Source: Firmicutes bacterium CAG:24053_14
GTDB lineage: Bacteria; Bacillota; Clostridia; Oscillospirales; Oscillospiraceae
Reading direction: 5' to 3'
Length of the DNA: 32,033 nucleotides
Assembly (NCBI GenBank): GCA_001916715.1
Contig: MNSZ01000072.1
Location: 25,921 to 57,953, forward strand
Shown one piece after another: positions 6,387 through 15,223 of the stretch. The first letter of the stretch is position 1, and each line of letters begins with the position of its first letter. The notes beneath the pieces were generated by a model. It made no database searches. It was given only the letters and a program-made list of their open reading frames with translations, and had not been told where the DNA came from. The position numbers were made by a program, and so were the translations under genes.

Positions 6387-7493
6387 ATGGAAAAAACAAA
6401 TAAGATCCAGCTTTCCACAGCCCTGAAGCTCGGCGGAGCCTTTATGGGCACCTGCATCGGCTCCGGCTTCGCAACCGGCTCGGAATGTCTGTCGTTCTTC
6501 ATAACCTATGGGATCAAGGGCGCGATCGGTGCGCTGATCATTTCCTTCGTCATCTACTTTCTGTTCACGAGGGAACTGTTCAACAAGGGTCAGGAGCTTT
6601 CGAAAGAGCAGTGCACGTCGCTGTTCACCTATTATTTCGGAAAAACGGTCGGCTCGATACTCGACTGGTTCTGTGCCATCCTCGTCGGCGGCTGTTACCT
6701 GATAATGCTCTCGGGCGCGGGCACAACGCTCCACCAGTACTTCGGCATCCCCGTTGTCGCAGGCTCTGCGATAATGGCTGCGGCGGCGATAGTGACGGTC
6801 TGGTTCGGACTTCGCAAGCTCACCTCCGTGATCGGCTTCATATCTCCGTTCATGGCTGCGCTGACAATCATCATCGGTGCAATGGCGCTTTTCAAAGCGG
6901 ACTTTTCGGTAACGGCCTCCACTCTTGAGCAGCTGCATCTTTCCAAGGCAGCGCCCACATGGTGGATCGCAGGCATCCTTTATCCCTGCTTCTGCATGCT
7001 GACCCTGACTCCGGCGCTGCCCTCGATGGGCGCAACGGCGCCGAATAAAAAGACCACGACCTTCGCGGCAGCCTTCGGCGTAACCTTTTTCCACACGGCG
7101 CTTGCAGTCGTTGTAATGGCCATCTTCGGAAACCTCGCCGTTGTCGGCACATCACAGGTGCCGAACCTCGAGCTTGCCGGACTGTTCAGCCCAGCGGTGC
7201 GGACGCTGTTCATGGTAGTGATCGTCATGGCGATATACACCACGGCCTGCCCTATGGCATGGGGCTTCTGCGGCAAGATCGCAAAGGACGAAAAATCCGC
7301 CAAGTACAGAATTTGCATCCTGGCACTTACGATAGTGGGAATGATCTGTTCCTATCTGTTCCCCCTCGCAACACTCATTAATTTCATGTATAGCATTTCC
7401 GGCTATGTTGGAGCGGTTGTTTCTGTAGGTATGATAATCAGCAACATCGTCAGAAAAAGAAAGTCTAAAAAAGACTTGGACGCAAGCAAATAA
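6387..7493 (+). CDS. YkvI-family membrane transporter-like protein (copy 1)
   Basis: This 368-residue protein has about ten hydrophobic helices. The N-terminal GTCIGSGFATGSE motif resembles the unwound first helix of LeuT-fold carriers. The ending RKRKSKKDLDASK is basic and cytoplasmic. Matching proteins are annotated YkvI, a family without a firmly assigned substrate. The start ATG 6387 follows AAAAGGTGATCC. It heads a cluster with a proline racemase-family enzyme 22 bp downstream, so import of a proline-like amino or imino acid, perhaps driven by Na+, is inferred. A close paralogue is at 9856-10953. The shared LGGAFM-TCIGSGFATGSE, KGQE and TACPM-WGFC-KI blocks show gene duplication. Confidence 0.75.
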   Translation: MEKTNKIQLSTALKLGGAFMGTCIGSGFATGSECLSFFITYGIKGAIGALIISFVIYFLFTRELFNKGQELSKEQCTSLFTYYFGKTVGSILDWFCAILVGGCYLIMLSGAGTTLHQYFGIPVVAGSAIMAAAAIVTVWFGLRKLTSVIGFISPFMAALTIIIGAMALFKADFSVTASTLEQLHLSKAAPTWWIAGILYPCFCMLTLTPALPSMGATAPNKKTTTFAAAFGVTFFHTALAVVVMAIFGNLAVVGTSQVPNLELAGLFSPAVRTLFMVVIVMAIYTTACPMAWGFCGKIAKDEKSAKYRICILALTIVGMICSYLFPLATLINFMYSISGYVGAVVSVGMIISNIVRKRKSKKDLDASK

Positions 7494-7515
7494 CAAACAG
7501 GGGAGGCAACAGTAA

Positions 7516-8517
7516 ATGAGATTTGTAAAAAGCATTTATGCGGTTGATTCTCACACAATGGGTGAGCCCACTCGCGTTGTAGTCGGCGGCATTCCGAATG
7601 TGCCCGGCAACACCATGATGGAGAAAAAGCACTATCTTGAAGAGCACTACGACAATATTCGAACGGCGCTGATGCTTGAGCCTCGCGGCCATAGAGACAT
7701 GTTCGGCTCGATCATTCTCCCACCATGTGACCCCGAAGCCGATTTGGGTATCGTATTTATGGAAGGTGACGGATTTGTAAACATGTGCGGGCACGGTTCT
7801 ATCGGAGCATGTGCTGTCGCGGTTGAGACCGGACTCGTCGAGGCAAAAGAGCCGTATACAGATATAACTCTTGAGTGCCCTGTCGGTCTGATCAAAGCTC
7901 GGGTTGAGGTTGATCATTGCAAGGCAAAGTCGGTCACGATAGTCAACGTTCCGTCGTTCCTTCTTTACAGCGACGTTGAAGCCGATATTCCCGAGCTCGG
8001 TAAAGTTAAATTCGACATTGCCTATGGCGGAAATTTTGCTCTGCTCATACACTCTGATTACCTCGGCGTTGATATCTGTCCAGAAAACCTTTCGGTGCTG
8101 ATTGAAAAGGCAAACATCATTCAAAAATGGGTGGATGCCAACATGGAGGTAAAGCATCCTACAATGCCGGATGTAAGCGGAGTTGCAATGATTGAGGTTT
8201 ACGGTCCTCCGAAATCTCAGGATGCAGATTATCAGGATGCGGTTATCTTTGGACATTCCATTGACCGCTCTCCCTGCGGCGTGGGCACATGCGCAAAGAT
8301 GGCGACGCTCGTTGCAAAGGGCGAGCTGAACATCGGCGATAAATTCGTTTATGAATCCATCATTCGCACAAAATTCTCCGGCAGACCTCTTGAGAAAACA
8401 AAGGTCGGCGATTATGACGCGATAATTCCCGAGGTAACGGCGTCCGCCTATATAACCGGCTTTAATCACTTCGTTTTCGATGAGGATGACCCTGTGCTCT
8501 ACGGCTTCAGAGTATAA
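7516..8517 (+). CDS. Proline racemase / 4-hydroxyproline 2-epimerase family enzyme
   Basis: A 333-residue, cofactor-independent, two-cysteine enzyme. NMCGHGSIGA (89-98) and DRSPCGVGTC (250-259) supply both catalytic cysteines, Cys91 and Cys254. Having both points to racemase/epimerase activity rather than the trans-3-hydroxyproline dehydratase branch, where the first Cys is Thr. The CGHGS form resembles hydroxyproline 2-epimerases more than the CGHN of proline racemases, so trans-4-hydroxy-L-proline to cis-4-hydroxy-D-proline is the best guess; proline, proline betaine-derived or other cyclic imino acids remain possible. Start ATG 7516 follows GGGGAGG. It lies between transporter genes and upstream of a D-amino-acid dehydrogenase set, as expected for epimerase-first catabolism. 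Confidence 0.85.
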   Translation: MRFVKSIYAVDSHTMGEPTRVVVGGIPNVPGNTMMEKKHYLEEHYDNIRTALMLEPRGHRDMFGSIILPPCDPEADLGIVFMEGDGFVNMCGHGSIGACAVAVETGLVEAKEPYTDITLECPVGLIKARVEVDHCKAKSVTIVNVPSFLLYSDVEADIPELGKVKFDIAYGGNFALLIHSDYLGVDICPENLSVLIEKANIIQKWVDANMEVKHPTMPDVSGVAMIEVYGPPKSQDADYQDAVIFGHSIDRSPCGVGTCAKMATLVAKGELNIGDKFVYESIIRTKFSGRPLEKTKVGDYDAIIPEVTASAYITGFNHFVFDEDDPVLYGFRV

Positions 8518-8559
8518 GACAGAGTTAAAAATATACAAAGGAAAAATAGGAGGATATCT

Positions 8560-9804
8560 ATGAACAAAAAAGTAGGCACAAAAGCTTATGTGTGCGCCTT
8601 CTGCATTGCGGCCGCGTCAAACTTCGGCTTCTCAGTAATCTATGCGTACACAAGCTACTATGTCGCATTCCAGACGGCAACAGGCTTTACTAATACACAG
8701 CTTGGCCTTCTGCTTACCGTTCTCGGTATTGCATCAACCATCCTGTATCTTCCCGGTGGATATCTGGCGGACAAGTTCAGCCCGATCAAGCTCATGACCA
8801 TTGGACTCATCGGTGCAGGTGCAATCGGCTTTATTATAGCCCAGTTCCCGAGCTATCCGGTCATGCTCGCACTCTACTTCATCTGGCCGGTATTCGCGAT
8901 CCTCATTGCTTGGAACCCGCAGATAAAGGTTCTCAGACTTATAAGCGAAGATGATCAGCAGGCAAAGATCCAGACCATGCGCGCTTATGGCCGTACTCTC
9001 CCGATACTCATTATCTCCCTCGCAGGCAGCAGCCTCTTGGCTCTTCTCCAAGAAGCAACCGCTCTTAAAGTTACACTTTACATGTACAGCAGCCTTGCAA
9101 TAATCTGCGCGATCATTGCAGCAATTACTTATTCTCCCGTTCCCTCCCAGCTTGCGGCAGCTCAGGAAAAGAGCGTTGACCTCAAAGAATACGGTAAGGT
9201 TCTGAAAATGCCCGAGGTATGGGCAATAGGTCTTATAGGTTTTGCAGCTTACACCGCAAGCACCGGCGTGACCTATCTCCAGCCGTACCTCGCGGACGTA
9301 TTCGGCCTGAGCGCCGCAACTTCTTCTGTCTTTGCAATTATAGCAAAGAACTGTGCACTTGTCGCAGCTCCTATTATCACTTGGATTGCTATTAAGGCAA
9401 AAATTCCCGTAACCAAGGTTCTCGGCTATTCACTCATCCTTGCTTCGGTTTGCTTTATAATCTACGTCCTGATGCCGACACAGACTCTTATCCTTGCCCT
9501 GTGCATAGTGTTCTATATGGTTTCCGCACTGTGCATCATGTCCACTTGGGCACTCCAGTTTGTTCCCGTATCCGAGGTTGAGATCCCCATGGCTGTCACG
9601 GGCAGCGCAATCGGTGTTATTTCGATGTTCAGCTTTGTGAGCGATATCTTCTACTCCGCAGTCTGCGGTCACTTTATTGATGCCTATGGCCTCGGCGGTT
9701 ACAAGTGGATATTTGTAATGACGGTTGTTGTTCTTCTCGCGGGTGCAGCTGCCTGCATGTACATTGTTAAGAAGATCAAGGCGCGTTCCGCAAAAACTCT
9801 GTAA
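8560..9804 (+). CDS. Major facilitator superfamily transporter
   Basis: 414 residues with about twelve membrane helices in two halves and a basic C-terminus (KKIKARSAKTL). The loop after helix 2, GGYLADKFSPIKLM, is the MFS-type A motif. Start ATG 8560 sits behind AGGAGG. It lies 42 bp after the racemase-family gene and 51 bp before the second YkvI gene, so it probably imports the same substrate or exports a product. The substrate cannot be read from the sequence. Confidence 0.8.
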   Translation: MNKKVGTKAYVCAFCIAAASNFGFSVIYAYTSYYVAFQTATGFTNTQLGLLLTVLGIASTILYLPGGYLADKFSPIKLMTIGLIGAGAIGFIIAQFPSYPVMLALYFIWPVFAILIAWNPQIKVLRLISEDDQQAKIQTMRAYGRTLPILIISLAGSSLLALLQEATALKVTLYMYSSLAIICAIIAAITYSPVPSQLAAAQEKSVDLKEYGKVLKMPEVWAIGLIGFAAYTASTGVTYLQPYLADVFGLSAATSSVFAIIAKNCALVAAPIITWIAIKAKIPVTKVLGYSLILASVCFIIYVLMPTQTLILALCIVFYMVSALCIMSTWALQFVPVSEVEIPMAVTGSAIGVISMFSFVSDIFYSAVCGHFIDAYGLGGYKWIFVMTVVVLLAGAAACMYIVKKIKARSAKTL

Positions 9805-9855
9805 TCATCAAAATCTGCATGATATAAAAGCGCAAGACACAAAGGAGACGTAAAC

Positions 9856-10953
9856 ATGCAAAACAACAAAATTGACTGGAAGCGTGCCATAATCCTTGGC
9901 GGTGCGTTCATGGCGACCTGCATCGGCTCTGGATTTGCAACAGGCTCGGAATTTCTGTCGTTCTTCGTTGCACACGGTATCCCCGGTGCTGCCGGAGCGA
10001 TAGCGATTTCGCTGATCATCTACTTCCTGTTTACCAAAGAGCTGTTCAACAAAGGCCAGGAAGTTTCCGAAGCCGACCAGCACAACATTCTTGCCTATTA
10101 CTTTGGCAAGGTAGCCGGTGAAGTTTTCGACTGGTTCAGCGCCATTCTCGTCGGCGGCTGCTACCTGATCATGCTCAACGGCGCAGGCACCACTCTTAAC
10201 CAGTACCTCGACTGGGATCCCCTTATCGGCGCATGCCTGATGGCCGCAGCCTCCGTCGTTACCGTTTGGTTCGGCCTGCGCAAGCTCACCGATATCATCG
10301 GCTCTATCGGACCTTTCATCGCACTGTTCTCTGTCATCATCGGCATTGTCGCCCTTACAAAGGCAGACTTCAGCAACGTTGACGCTGTTCTTCCCACTAT
10401 GGAGCTCAGCAAGGCTTCTCCCACTTGGTGGCTGTGCGGTATCGCATACCCCTGCTTCGCAATGATGACCCTTACCCCGGCTCTTCCTTCCATGGGCGCA
10501 AGTGCAATTAACAAAAAGACCACCACCGCAGCAGCGGTATTCGGCGTTATCTTCTTCCACGCAGCAATTGCGATCATCGTGTTCGCAATCTTCGGCAACC
10601 TCGATATCGTCGGCACCGCTCAGGTTCCTAACCTCGCTCTGTCCGGCCTGCTCGGACCTGTTGCTCAGGGCATCTTCGTTGTAATGATCATCCTCGCGAT
10701 CTACACCACCGCTTGCCCGATGATGTGGGGCTTCTGCCGCAAGATCACTACCAATGAGAAATCCGCAAAGTACAGGATCGCGATCATTGCTCTGACCGTT
10801 CTCGGCATGATCGGCACTCGTCTGTTCCGTCTCGGTGATCTCATCAATGTTATCTACAGCATTTCCGGCTACGTCGGAGCAGTTGTTCTTGTCGGCATCC
10901 TCATCAGCAACATAGTCCGCAAGAATAAGGCAAAATCAGCAGCAGCTGAATAA
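9856..10953 (+). CDS. YkvI-family membrane transporter-like protein (copy 2)
   Basis: A 365-residue paralogue of the protein encoded at 6387, with the same GTCIGSGFATGSE-type first-helix motif (here ATCIGSGFATGSE), GQEVS loop and ITTNEKSAKYRI segment. It has about ten helices. Start ATG 9856 follows AAAGGAG. Codon use is strongly biased to CTC, GGC and ATC, suggesting high expression. Two YkvI copies flanking the epimerase and MFS genes hint at separate carriers for the L substrate and a related compound, or at recent duplication. This is the last gene before a hairpin and a new promoter. Confidence 0.75.
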   Translation: MQNNKIDWKRAIILGGAFMATCIGSGFATGSEFLSFFVAHGIPGAAGAIAISLIIYFLFTKELFNKGQEVSEADQHNILAYYFGKVAGEVFDWFSAILVGGCYLIMLNGAGTTLNQYLDWDPLIGACLMAAASVVTVWFGLRKLTDIIGSIGPFIALFSVIIGIVALTKADFSNVDAVLPTMELSKASPTWWLCGIAYPCFAMMTLTPALPSMGASAINKKTTTAAAVFGVIFFHAAIAIIVFAIFGNLDIVGTAQVPNLALSGLLGPVAQGIFVVMIILAIYTTACPMMWGFCRKITTNEKSAKYRIAIIALTVLGMIGTRLFRLGDLINVIYSISGYVGAVVLVGILISNIVRKNKAKSAAAE

Positions 10954-10972
10954 TTCTCTCCCTAAACCAAAT

Positions 10973-11006
10973 ACACAGCGTCCCGGGATACCCGGGAACG
11001 CTGTGT
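10973..11006. repeat. GC-rich hairpin after the second YkvI gene
   Basis: ACACAGCG (10973-10980) pairs with CGCTGTGT (10999-11006), enclosing CCCGGG/CCCGGG. The plus strand has A-rich rather than T-rich sequence after it; the T-run is on the minus strand. It may still slow transcription or protect the 3' end of the upstream mRNA. Confidence 0.6.
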
Positions 11007-11050
11007 AAAAAAAGCTTACATTTATCAAATTTGCTGATGTTTAGGCGGAT

Positions 11051-11080
11051 TTGATGCAAATTATTAATAAATTGTATACA
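11051..11080 (+). promoter_or_regulatory. Candidate promoter of the Mo hydroxylase operon
   Basis: TTGATG (11051-11056) and TATACA (11075-11080) are separated by 18 bp. An ATCAAAT (11024-11030) / ATTTGAT (11049-11055) dyad overlaps the -35 and could be a LysR-type operator. Confidence 0.4.
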
Positions 11081-11109
11081 ACGGCAGCATGAAAGGAGGG
11101 CGGCAGAAA

Positions 11110-11277
11110 ATGACCCAGCAACACACAAACAATCACGCCGAAAAAGACACCAACAGGCTCATAACCGATGATTATGAGTGCTTCAAGGACTGCCGGAACT
11201 GTCCTTTCCCCGGCGCAAAATGCTATCAAACCAAGTATGACCACTATAACACCGGTCTGCTAATACACAAACAATAA
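11110..11277 (+). CDS. Small Cys-rich protein of unknown function
   Basis: A 55-residue product using ATG 11110, which has AGGAGGG at the right distance; the in-frame ATG at 11089 lies upstream of that site and is unlikely. Four cysteines cluster in CFKDCRNCPFPGAKC, which could bind Zn or an Fe-S cluster. The N-terminus is polar, rich in Asn, His and Gln. It ends 10 bp before the FAD subunit of the Mo hydroxylase and is therefore probably co-transcribed with it. A chaperone, redox or metal-delivery role is conceivable, but nothing proves it. Confidence 0.6.
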   Translation: MTQQHTNNHAEKDTNRLITDDYECFKDCRNCPFPGAKCYQTKYDHYNTGLLIHKQ

Positions 11278-11287
11278 GGAGCAAAAC

Positions 11288-12172
11288 ATGGAAAAGAAGA
11301 TTCTCAATGATTTCTGCTTTCATAAGCCGAAAACTCTTGATGAAGCGCTTGTTCTGATAGATAAGTATCAGGAAAACGGCCTTCTGATGGAGGGCGGCTC
11401 TGAGGTTATTCCCAACATGAAGTCGCTTGTAGTCACCCCGGATCACATCATATCCCTCAAGCACATTCCCGAGTTTGATTACATCACATACACTCCCGGC
11501 GAAGGCCTGCACATCGGCCCGAGCTGCACCCTGACCAAGGTCGAGTACGACCCCAACGTACAGAGCGTTTATCCCTCGCTGTACATGGGCGTACACGGCA
11601 TGTCCAACACCAATATCCACAATATCAGCACCGTGACCGGCAACATCTGCTACGCAGTACCCTCCGCAGATACCGCGGCTCCGCTGCTGACCCTCAACGC
11701 AGAGCTGAGCGTCAAGTCCGTTGACGGCGAGCGCAAGGTTCCCATCACCGAGCTGTTTGCCGGCGTTCGCCGCACAACGCTCAAGAAAAACGAGATCGTT
11801 ACGGACATCTTCGTCCCGCAGCCGGATCCGAGAGCCGTTACCGTTTACTATAAAAACCCCTGCCGCAAGGCGCTTGACCTCGCAATAGCAGGCGTTGCAA
11901 CCTACACGGTTCTCGACGATAACGGCGTTGTTGAGGATGTTCGCATTGCCATGAGCGCAGTTGCCGTCGTTCCCAAGCGCGCATACGAGGCAGAGGAGAT
12001 GCTCAAGGGCAAGAAGCTCACCGAGGAGCTTATTAACGAAGCCGCAAACCACGCCTCGCTGCACGAGTGCTCGCCGATAAGCGACATCCGCGCTTCCGCC
12101 GACTACCGCCGCGAGCTTGTCCGCCTTTCCGTACGCGACGGCCTTATGCTCGCAATCAAGGAGGATAAATAA
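11288..12172 (+). CDS. Mo hydroxylase medium subunit, FAD-binding (XdhB/CoxM type)
   Basis: The 294-residue protein matches the FAD_binding_5 plus CO_deh_flav_C architecture. GGSEVIPNMKS (about 37-47) is the equivalent of the FAD pyrophosphate loop (GGTDLLPxMK), GLHIGPSCTL the following strand, and NISTVTGNICYAVPSADTA (about 115-133) the second FAD motif. The typical length is about 290. It transfers electrons from the [2Fe-2S] clusters of the small subunit to NAD+ or another acceptor in the cytoplasm. Start ATG 11288 follows AAGGAGC. The next gene starts 3 bp after its stop. Gene order FAD, Fe-S, Mo is that of many gut xanthine dehydrogenase-family operons. Confidence 0.9.
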   Translation: MEKKILNDFCFHKPKTLDEALVLIDKYQENGLLMEGGSEVIPNMKSLVVTPDHIISLKHIPEFDYITYTPGEGLHIGPSCTLTKVEYDPNVQSVYPSLYMGVHGMSNTNIHNISTVTGNICYAVPSADTAAPLLTLNAELSVKSVDGERKVPITELFAGVRRTTLKKNEIVTDIFVPQPDPRAVTVYYKNPCRKALDLAIAGVATYTVLDDNGVVEDVRIAMSAVAVVPKRAYEAEEMLKGKKLTEELINEAANHASLHECSPISDIRASADYRRELVRLSVRDGLMLAIKEDK

Positions 12173-12175
12173 GAA

Positions 12176-12730
12176 ATGACCCAGATAGTTAAACTTCATG
12201 TTAACGGCGTTTACTATGAGTTGGCGCTTGATACCAGAACCACGCTTGTTGACGCTCTGCGCGACCATCTCGGCCTCAAGGGCGTTAAGAAAAGCTGCGA
12301 TGAGGGCGAATGCGGCGCATGCACCGTTCTGCTCGACGGCGACGCGATCGCATCATGCACATACCTTGCCGTTGAGGCCGAGGGCCACGACATCGTGACG
12401 ATCGAAGGCCTTGCAAAGGACGGCGTTCTGCACCCGATGCAGAAGGCGTTCATCGACTGCTTTGCCGTTCAGTGCGGCTTCTGCACCCCCGGCATGATCC
12501 TTGCCGCGGTTGCAATGCTCAACCACTATCCCGATCCCACCGAGGAGCAGGTTCGCGATATCATGCGCGGCAACATCTGCCGCTGCACCGGCTACACCAA
12601 GATAATCGACGCGATCATGCAGGCAAAGGAAGTTATGAAAAAGCAGGCGGCAGGGGAGATCAATGAGGAGACGCTCCCCAAGCCCGAAAGCGTATACAAG
12701 GCCGGTCCCATCGCACAGTGCGGCGGCTGA
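12176..12730 (+). CDS. Mo hydroxylase small subunit, two [2Fe-2S] clusters
   Basis: 184 residues with a plant-type ferredoxin domain then a four-helix [2Fe-2S] domain. First cluster: CDEGECGAC and a Cys at IASC. Second cluster: QCGFCTPG and NICRCTGY. All eight ligands are present. After the usual end, about 25 extra residues (from EINEETLP) form a tail ending CGG. It relays electrons from the Mo site to FAD. Start ATG 12176 lies 3 bp after the medium-subunit gene and the stop lies 14 bp before the large-subunit start. Confidence 0.92.
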   Translation: MTQIVKLHVNGVYYELALDTRTTLVDALRDHLGLKGVKKSCDEGECGACTVLLDGDAIASCTYLAVEAEGHDIVTIEGLAKDGVLHPMQKAFIDCFAVQCGFCTPGMILAAVAMLNHYPDPTEEQVRDIMRGNICRCTGYTKIIDAIMQAKEVMKKQAAGEINEETLPKPESVYKAGPIAQCGG

Positions 12731-12744
12731 TAGGAGGATGCACA

Positions 12745-13692
12745 ATGGCAGATAAAGAATACTATTCCATAGGTAAGGGCGAGATCCGCCAGGACGCAGC
12801 GCTTAAAGTCACCGGCGCCGCTCTCTATTCCACCGATATCCACCCCAAGGGCATGGTCTACGGCAAAATTCTCGGCAGCCCCATCCCTCACGGCATAATC
12901 AAGAGCATCGACATCTCCGAGGCAGAGAAGCTCCCCGGCGTCGTCGCAGTCGTGACCGGCGAGGACGGCCCCGATCATCCGACCGTCGGCGGCTACCTGA
13001 CCGATAAGTTCATCATGTGCCGTGTCGGCGATAAGGTTCGCTGCGTCGGCGACCCCGTTGTGGCAGTTGCGGCAACCTCCGAGCAGATCGCCGAGGCCGC
13101 ATGCAAGCTCATCAAGGTCGAATACGAGCCGCTGCCCTATGTCCTCGACCCCGAAGAGGCATACAAGGAGGACTGCCCGGCAATCGTACACGATGATGTA
13201 CAGAGCTACAAGCGCCTTGACCTTCACGGCGTAGCTCACAGCTTTGACCGCAAGCACCCCAACCAGGCCATCAAAAGACGTGTTCGCCACTGCGACCAGT
13301 TCGGCCTCAACCCTGACGATTACGCAACGCCCGAGGAATACGATGCAGCCTTCGGCGCAAAGTTTGACGAGGTTTACGAGAACGCATACCTCAAGCTGCC
13401 CGAGCAGCGCTATGAGTTCCCCCGAGTGAGCCACTGCTTCATGGAGCCGCACGTCACTGTTGTCGAGCCTCTCACCGACGGCGGCATCGAGGTCTGGGCA
13501 AGTGAGCAGGGCGGACGCCTTGTAAAATACAGCATGTCCGCAGCATTCGGCCTCAAGCCCTCGGACTTCCACATGCATGTTCCGTTCATGGGCGGCGGCT
13601 TTGGCGGCAAGGACGACTGCCCTGTAACAGGCCCCTGCATCATGCTTGCACTCAAGTCCCACAGACCTTCCCTGGCAAGCCGGAGCGCGTAA
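12745..13692 (+). CDS. Mo hydroxylase large subunit, N-terminal part (frameshifted)
   Basis: Start ATG 12745 follows TAGGAGG. The 315-residue product carries the Ald_Xan_dh_C-like N-domain (DAALKVTGAALYSTDI), then the first part of the Mo-binding domain with GGGFGGKDDCP (about 289-299). After LALKSHRP the frame runs into TAA at 13690-13692. The family sequence continues in the frame of 13815-15200, reading GKPERV and then SAGTPRPGGAIYVKD from about 13674. A net one-base loss (or two-base gain) at about 13665-13675 explains this. Both parts together would be about 818 residues, normal for this subunit. Treat it as one gene that is broken in this sequence. Confidence 0.85.
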   Translation: MADKEYYSIGKGEIRQDAALKVTGAALYSTDIHPKGMVYGKILGSPIPHGIIKSIDISEAEKLPGVVAVVTGEDGPDHPTVGGYLTDKFIMCRVGDKVRCVGDPVVAVAATSEQIAEAACKLIKVEYEPLPYVLDPEEAYKEDCPAIVHDDVQSYKRLDLHGVAHSFDRKHPNQAIKRRVRHCDQFGLNPDDYATPEEYDAAFGAKFDEVYENAYLKLPEQRYEFPRVSHCFMEPHVTVVEPLTDGGIEVWASEQGGRLVKYSMSAAFGLKPSDFHMHVPFMGGGFGGKDDCPVTGPCIMLALKSHRPSLASRSA

Positions 13693-13814
13693 CGCCCTGC
13701 GACCCACAGCGACGTGTCCCATTTTTCCTCATTTCCGCCGGCACTCCCCGTCCCGGCGGCGCTATCTACGTCAAGGACGCATTCAATAAGGACGGCTCAC
13801 TTGCGGCGCGCAAG

Positions 13815-15200
13815 GTGACTGCATTCATCAACTGCGGCGCTTACACGACCTCTGCTCTTGTCATGCTCGACCACAGCGTTTACGGTGTTTCCGGCAACTA
13901 CCGCAACCCCTGCCTCTGGGTCGATGCTTACGGCGTTTACACCAACACCGAGAACAACGGTCCTTACCGTGCACTCGGCTGCGAGCTGTTTGTTTACGCC
14001 ATCGAGCGTAACCTCGACCTTGCAGCGGAAGCACTGGGCATAGATAAGTACGATATCCGCAAGATAAACGTGCTCCGCAAGGGCGATATCGACGGCCACG
14101 GCCAGCTCGTTTACAACAACGGCAGCGACGAGGCTATCACCGCAGCGGCCAAGTTCATCGAGTGGGATAAGCCCGCTCACGCTCCCGAAGGCCCCTGGAG
14201 ATACGGCAAGGGACTTTCCCTCGGCAATAAGTTCACCGCTTACGGCAAGACCGGCACCGAGGCAAACGTCACCATTCTCGACGACGACAAGATCGAGGTA
14301 GCCGTCTCCCACGTTGAAATGGGTCAGGGCGCGCTGACCGTTGACTGCCAGCATGTTGCCGAGTTCTTCCACGTCCCCATGAGTCAGATCCGCATCCGCA
14401 ACGAGAACAGCGATTTCATGCCCTACGACGAAGGCACCTACTGCTCGCGCGGTACCTATATAAACGGCAACGCCATCATCCTTGCGTGCGAGGATGCACA
14501 GCGCCAGCTTTTCGAGCGCACCTCCAAGCGCCTCGGCGTTCCCGTTGAGCGTCTTGCCACCGCAGACAGCAAGGTCTATGACAAGGAAAACCCGGATAAT
14601 TTCCTTTATTTCCATGACCTTTACGAGCACGGCGGCTGGGCGCCCGAAAGCAAGCTCGTCGGCCGCGGCACCTTCTTTCCCGAGCAGGCGCTCAATAACC
14701 CCAAGAACGCTCAGGGCAACCCGGTGCTGTTCTACTCCATAGGCTCCTGGGGCATGGAAGTCGGCGTCAATATCGAAACCGGCGAGGTCAAGCTTGTCAA
14801 CTGCGGCGGCTTCTATGATGCAGGCCGCGTGCTCAACCGCAAGACCTGCGAAGGACAGATCGAGGGCGCGCTCTCCATGGGTCTCGGCCAGGCGATCTTT
14901 GAGGAGATCATGATAAACGATCAGGGCCGCGTAATAAACGGCAACTACCGCGACTACAAGATCCCCACCTTTATGGACAGCCCCACCAACGATAAGCTCC
15001 ACGTTGACTTTGTCGGCGATCCGTTCCCGACCGGTCCGAACGGCGCAAAGGGCGTCGGCGAGGTCGCACTCATCCCCGTTATGGCTGCGTTTGCAAACGC
15101 AATTTACGCAGCAACCGGTGCAGAGATCCACAATATCCCCATGACTCGCGAAAGGATCCTCCAGTCTCTGCGCGATAAGGAAGCAGCAAAAGAAGCGTAA
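13815..15200 (+). CDS. Mo hydroxylase large subunit, C-terminal part (frameshifted)
   Basis: The frame is open from about 13668; GTG 13815 is only the first start-like codon and has no ribosome site, so this is a continuation and not a separate gene. Visible Mo-cofactor motifs are NGPYRALGCE (replacing the usual GAYRGFG), VEMGQGALT, and GAKGVGEVAL near the end with the catalytic Glu that activates the Mo-OH. Other parts match the Ald_Xan_dh_C2 domain. It catalyses hydroxylation of a heterocycle or aldehyde next to nitrogen using water. Substrate is unknown; the altered substrate-channel motif argues against plain xanthine. Neighbouring XdhC and NifS genes fit a sulfurated or selenated Mo site. 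Confidence 0.85.
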   Translation: MTAFINCGAYTTSALVMLDHSVYGVSGNYRNPCLWVDAYGVYTNTENNGPYRALGCELFVYAIERNLDLAAEALGIDKYDIRKINVLRKGDIDGHGQLVYNNGSDEAITAAAKFIEWDKPAHAPEGPWRYGKGLSLGNKFTAYGKTGTEANVTILDDDKIEVAVSHVEMGQGALTVDCQHVAEFFHVPMSQIRIRNENSDFMPYDEGTYCSRGTYINGNAIILACEDAQRQLFERTSKRLGVPVERLATADSKVYDKENPDNFLYFHDLYEHGGWAPESKLVGRGTFFPEQALNNPKNAQGNPVLFYSIGSWGMEVGVNIETGEVKLVNCGGFYDAGRVLNRKTCEGQIEGALSMGLGQAIFEEIMINDQGRVINGNYRDYKIPTFMDSPTNDKLHVDFVGDPFPTGPNGAKGVGEVALIPVMAAFANAIYAATGAEIHNIPMTRERILQSLRDKEAAKEA

Positions 15201-15223
15201 ATAAAGAAAAAGGAGAAAAATCG

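Noticed and set aside
10973..11006. Intrinsic terminator for the second YkvI gene
   Set aside because: The hairpin is strong but has no T-run on the plus strand, so it is listed as a repeat only.
13690..13692. Programmed frameshift or recoding in the Mo hydroxylase large subunit
   Set aside because: The stop is TAA, so not selenocysteine, and no slippery heptamer is seen at the shift. Error or mutation is simpler.
13797..15131. 444-codon minus-strand frame
   Set aside because: Antisense shadow of the Mo hydroxylase large subunit.
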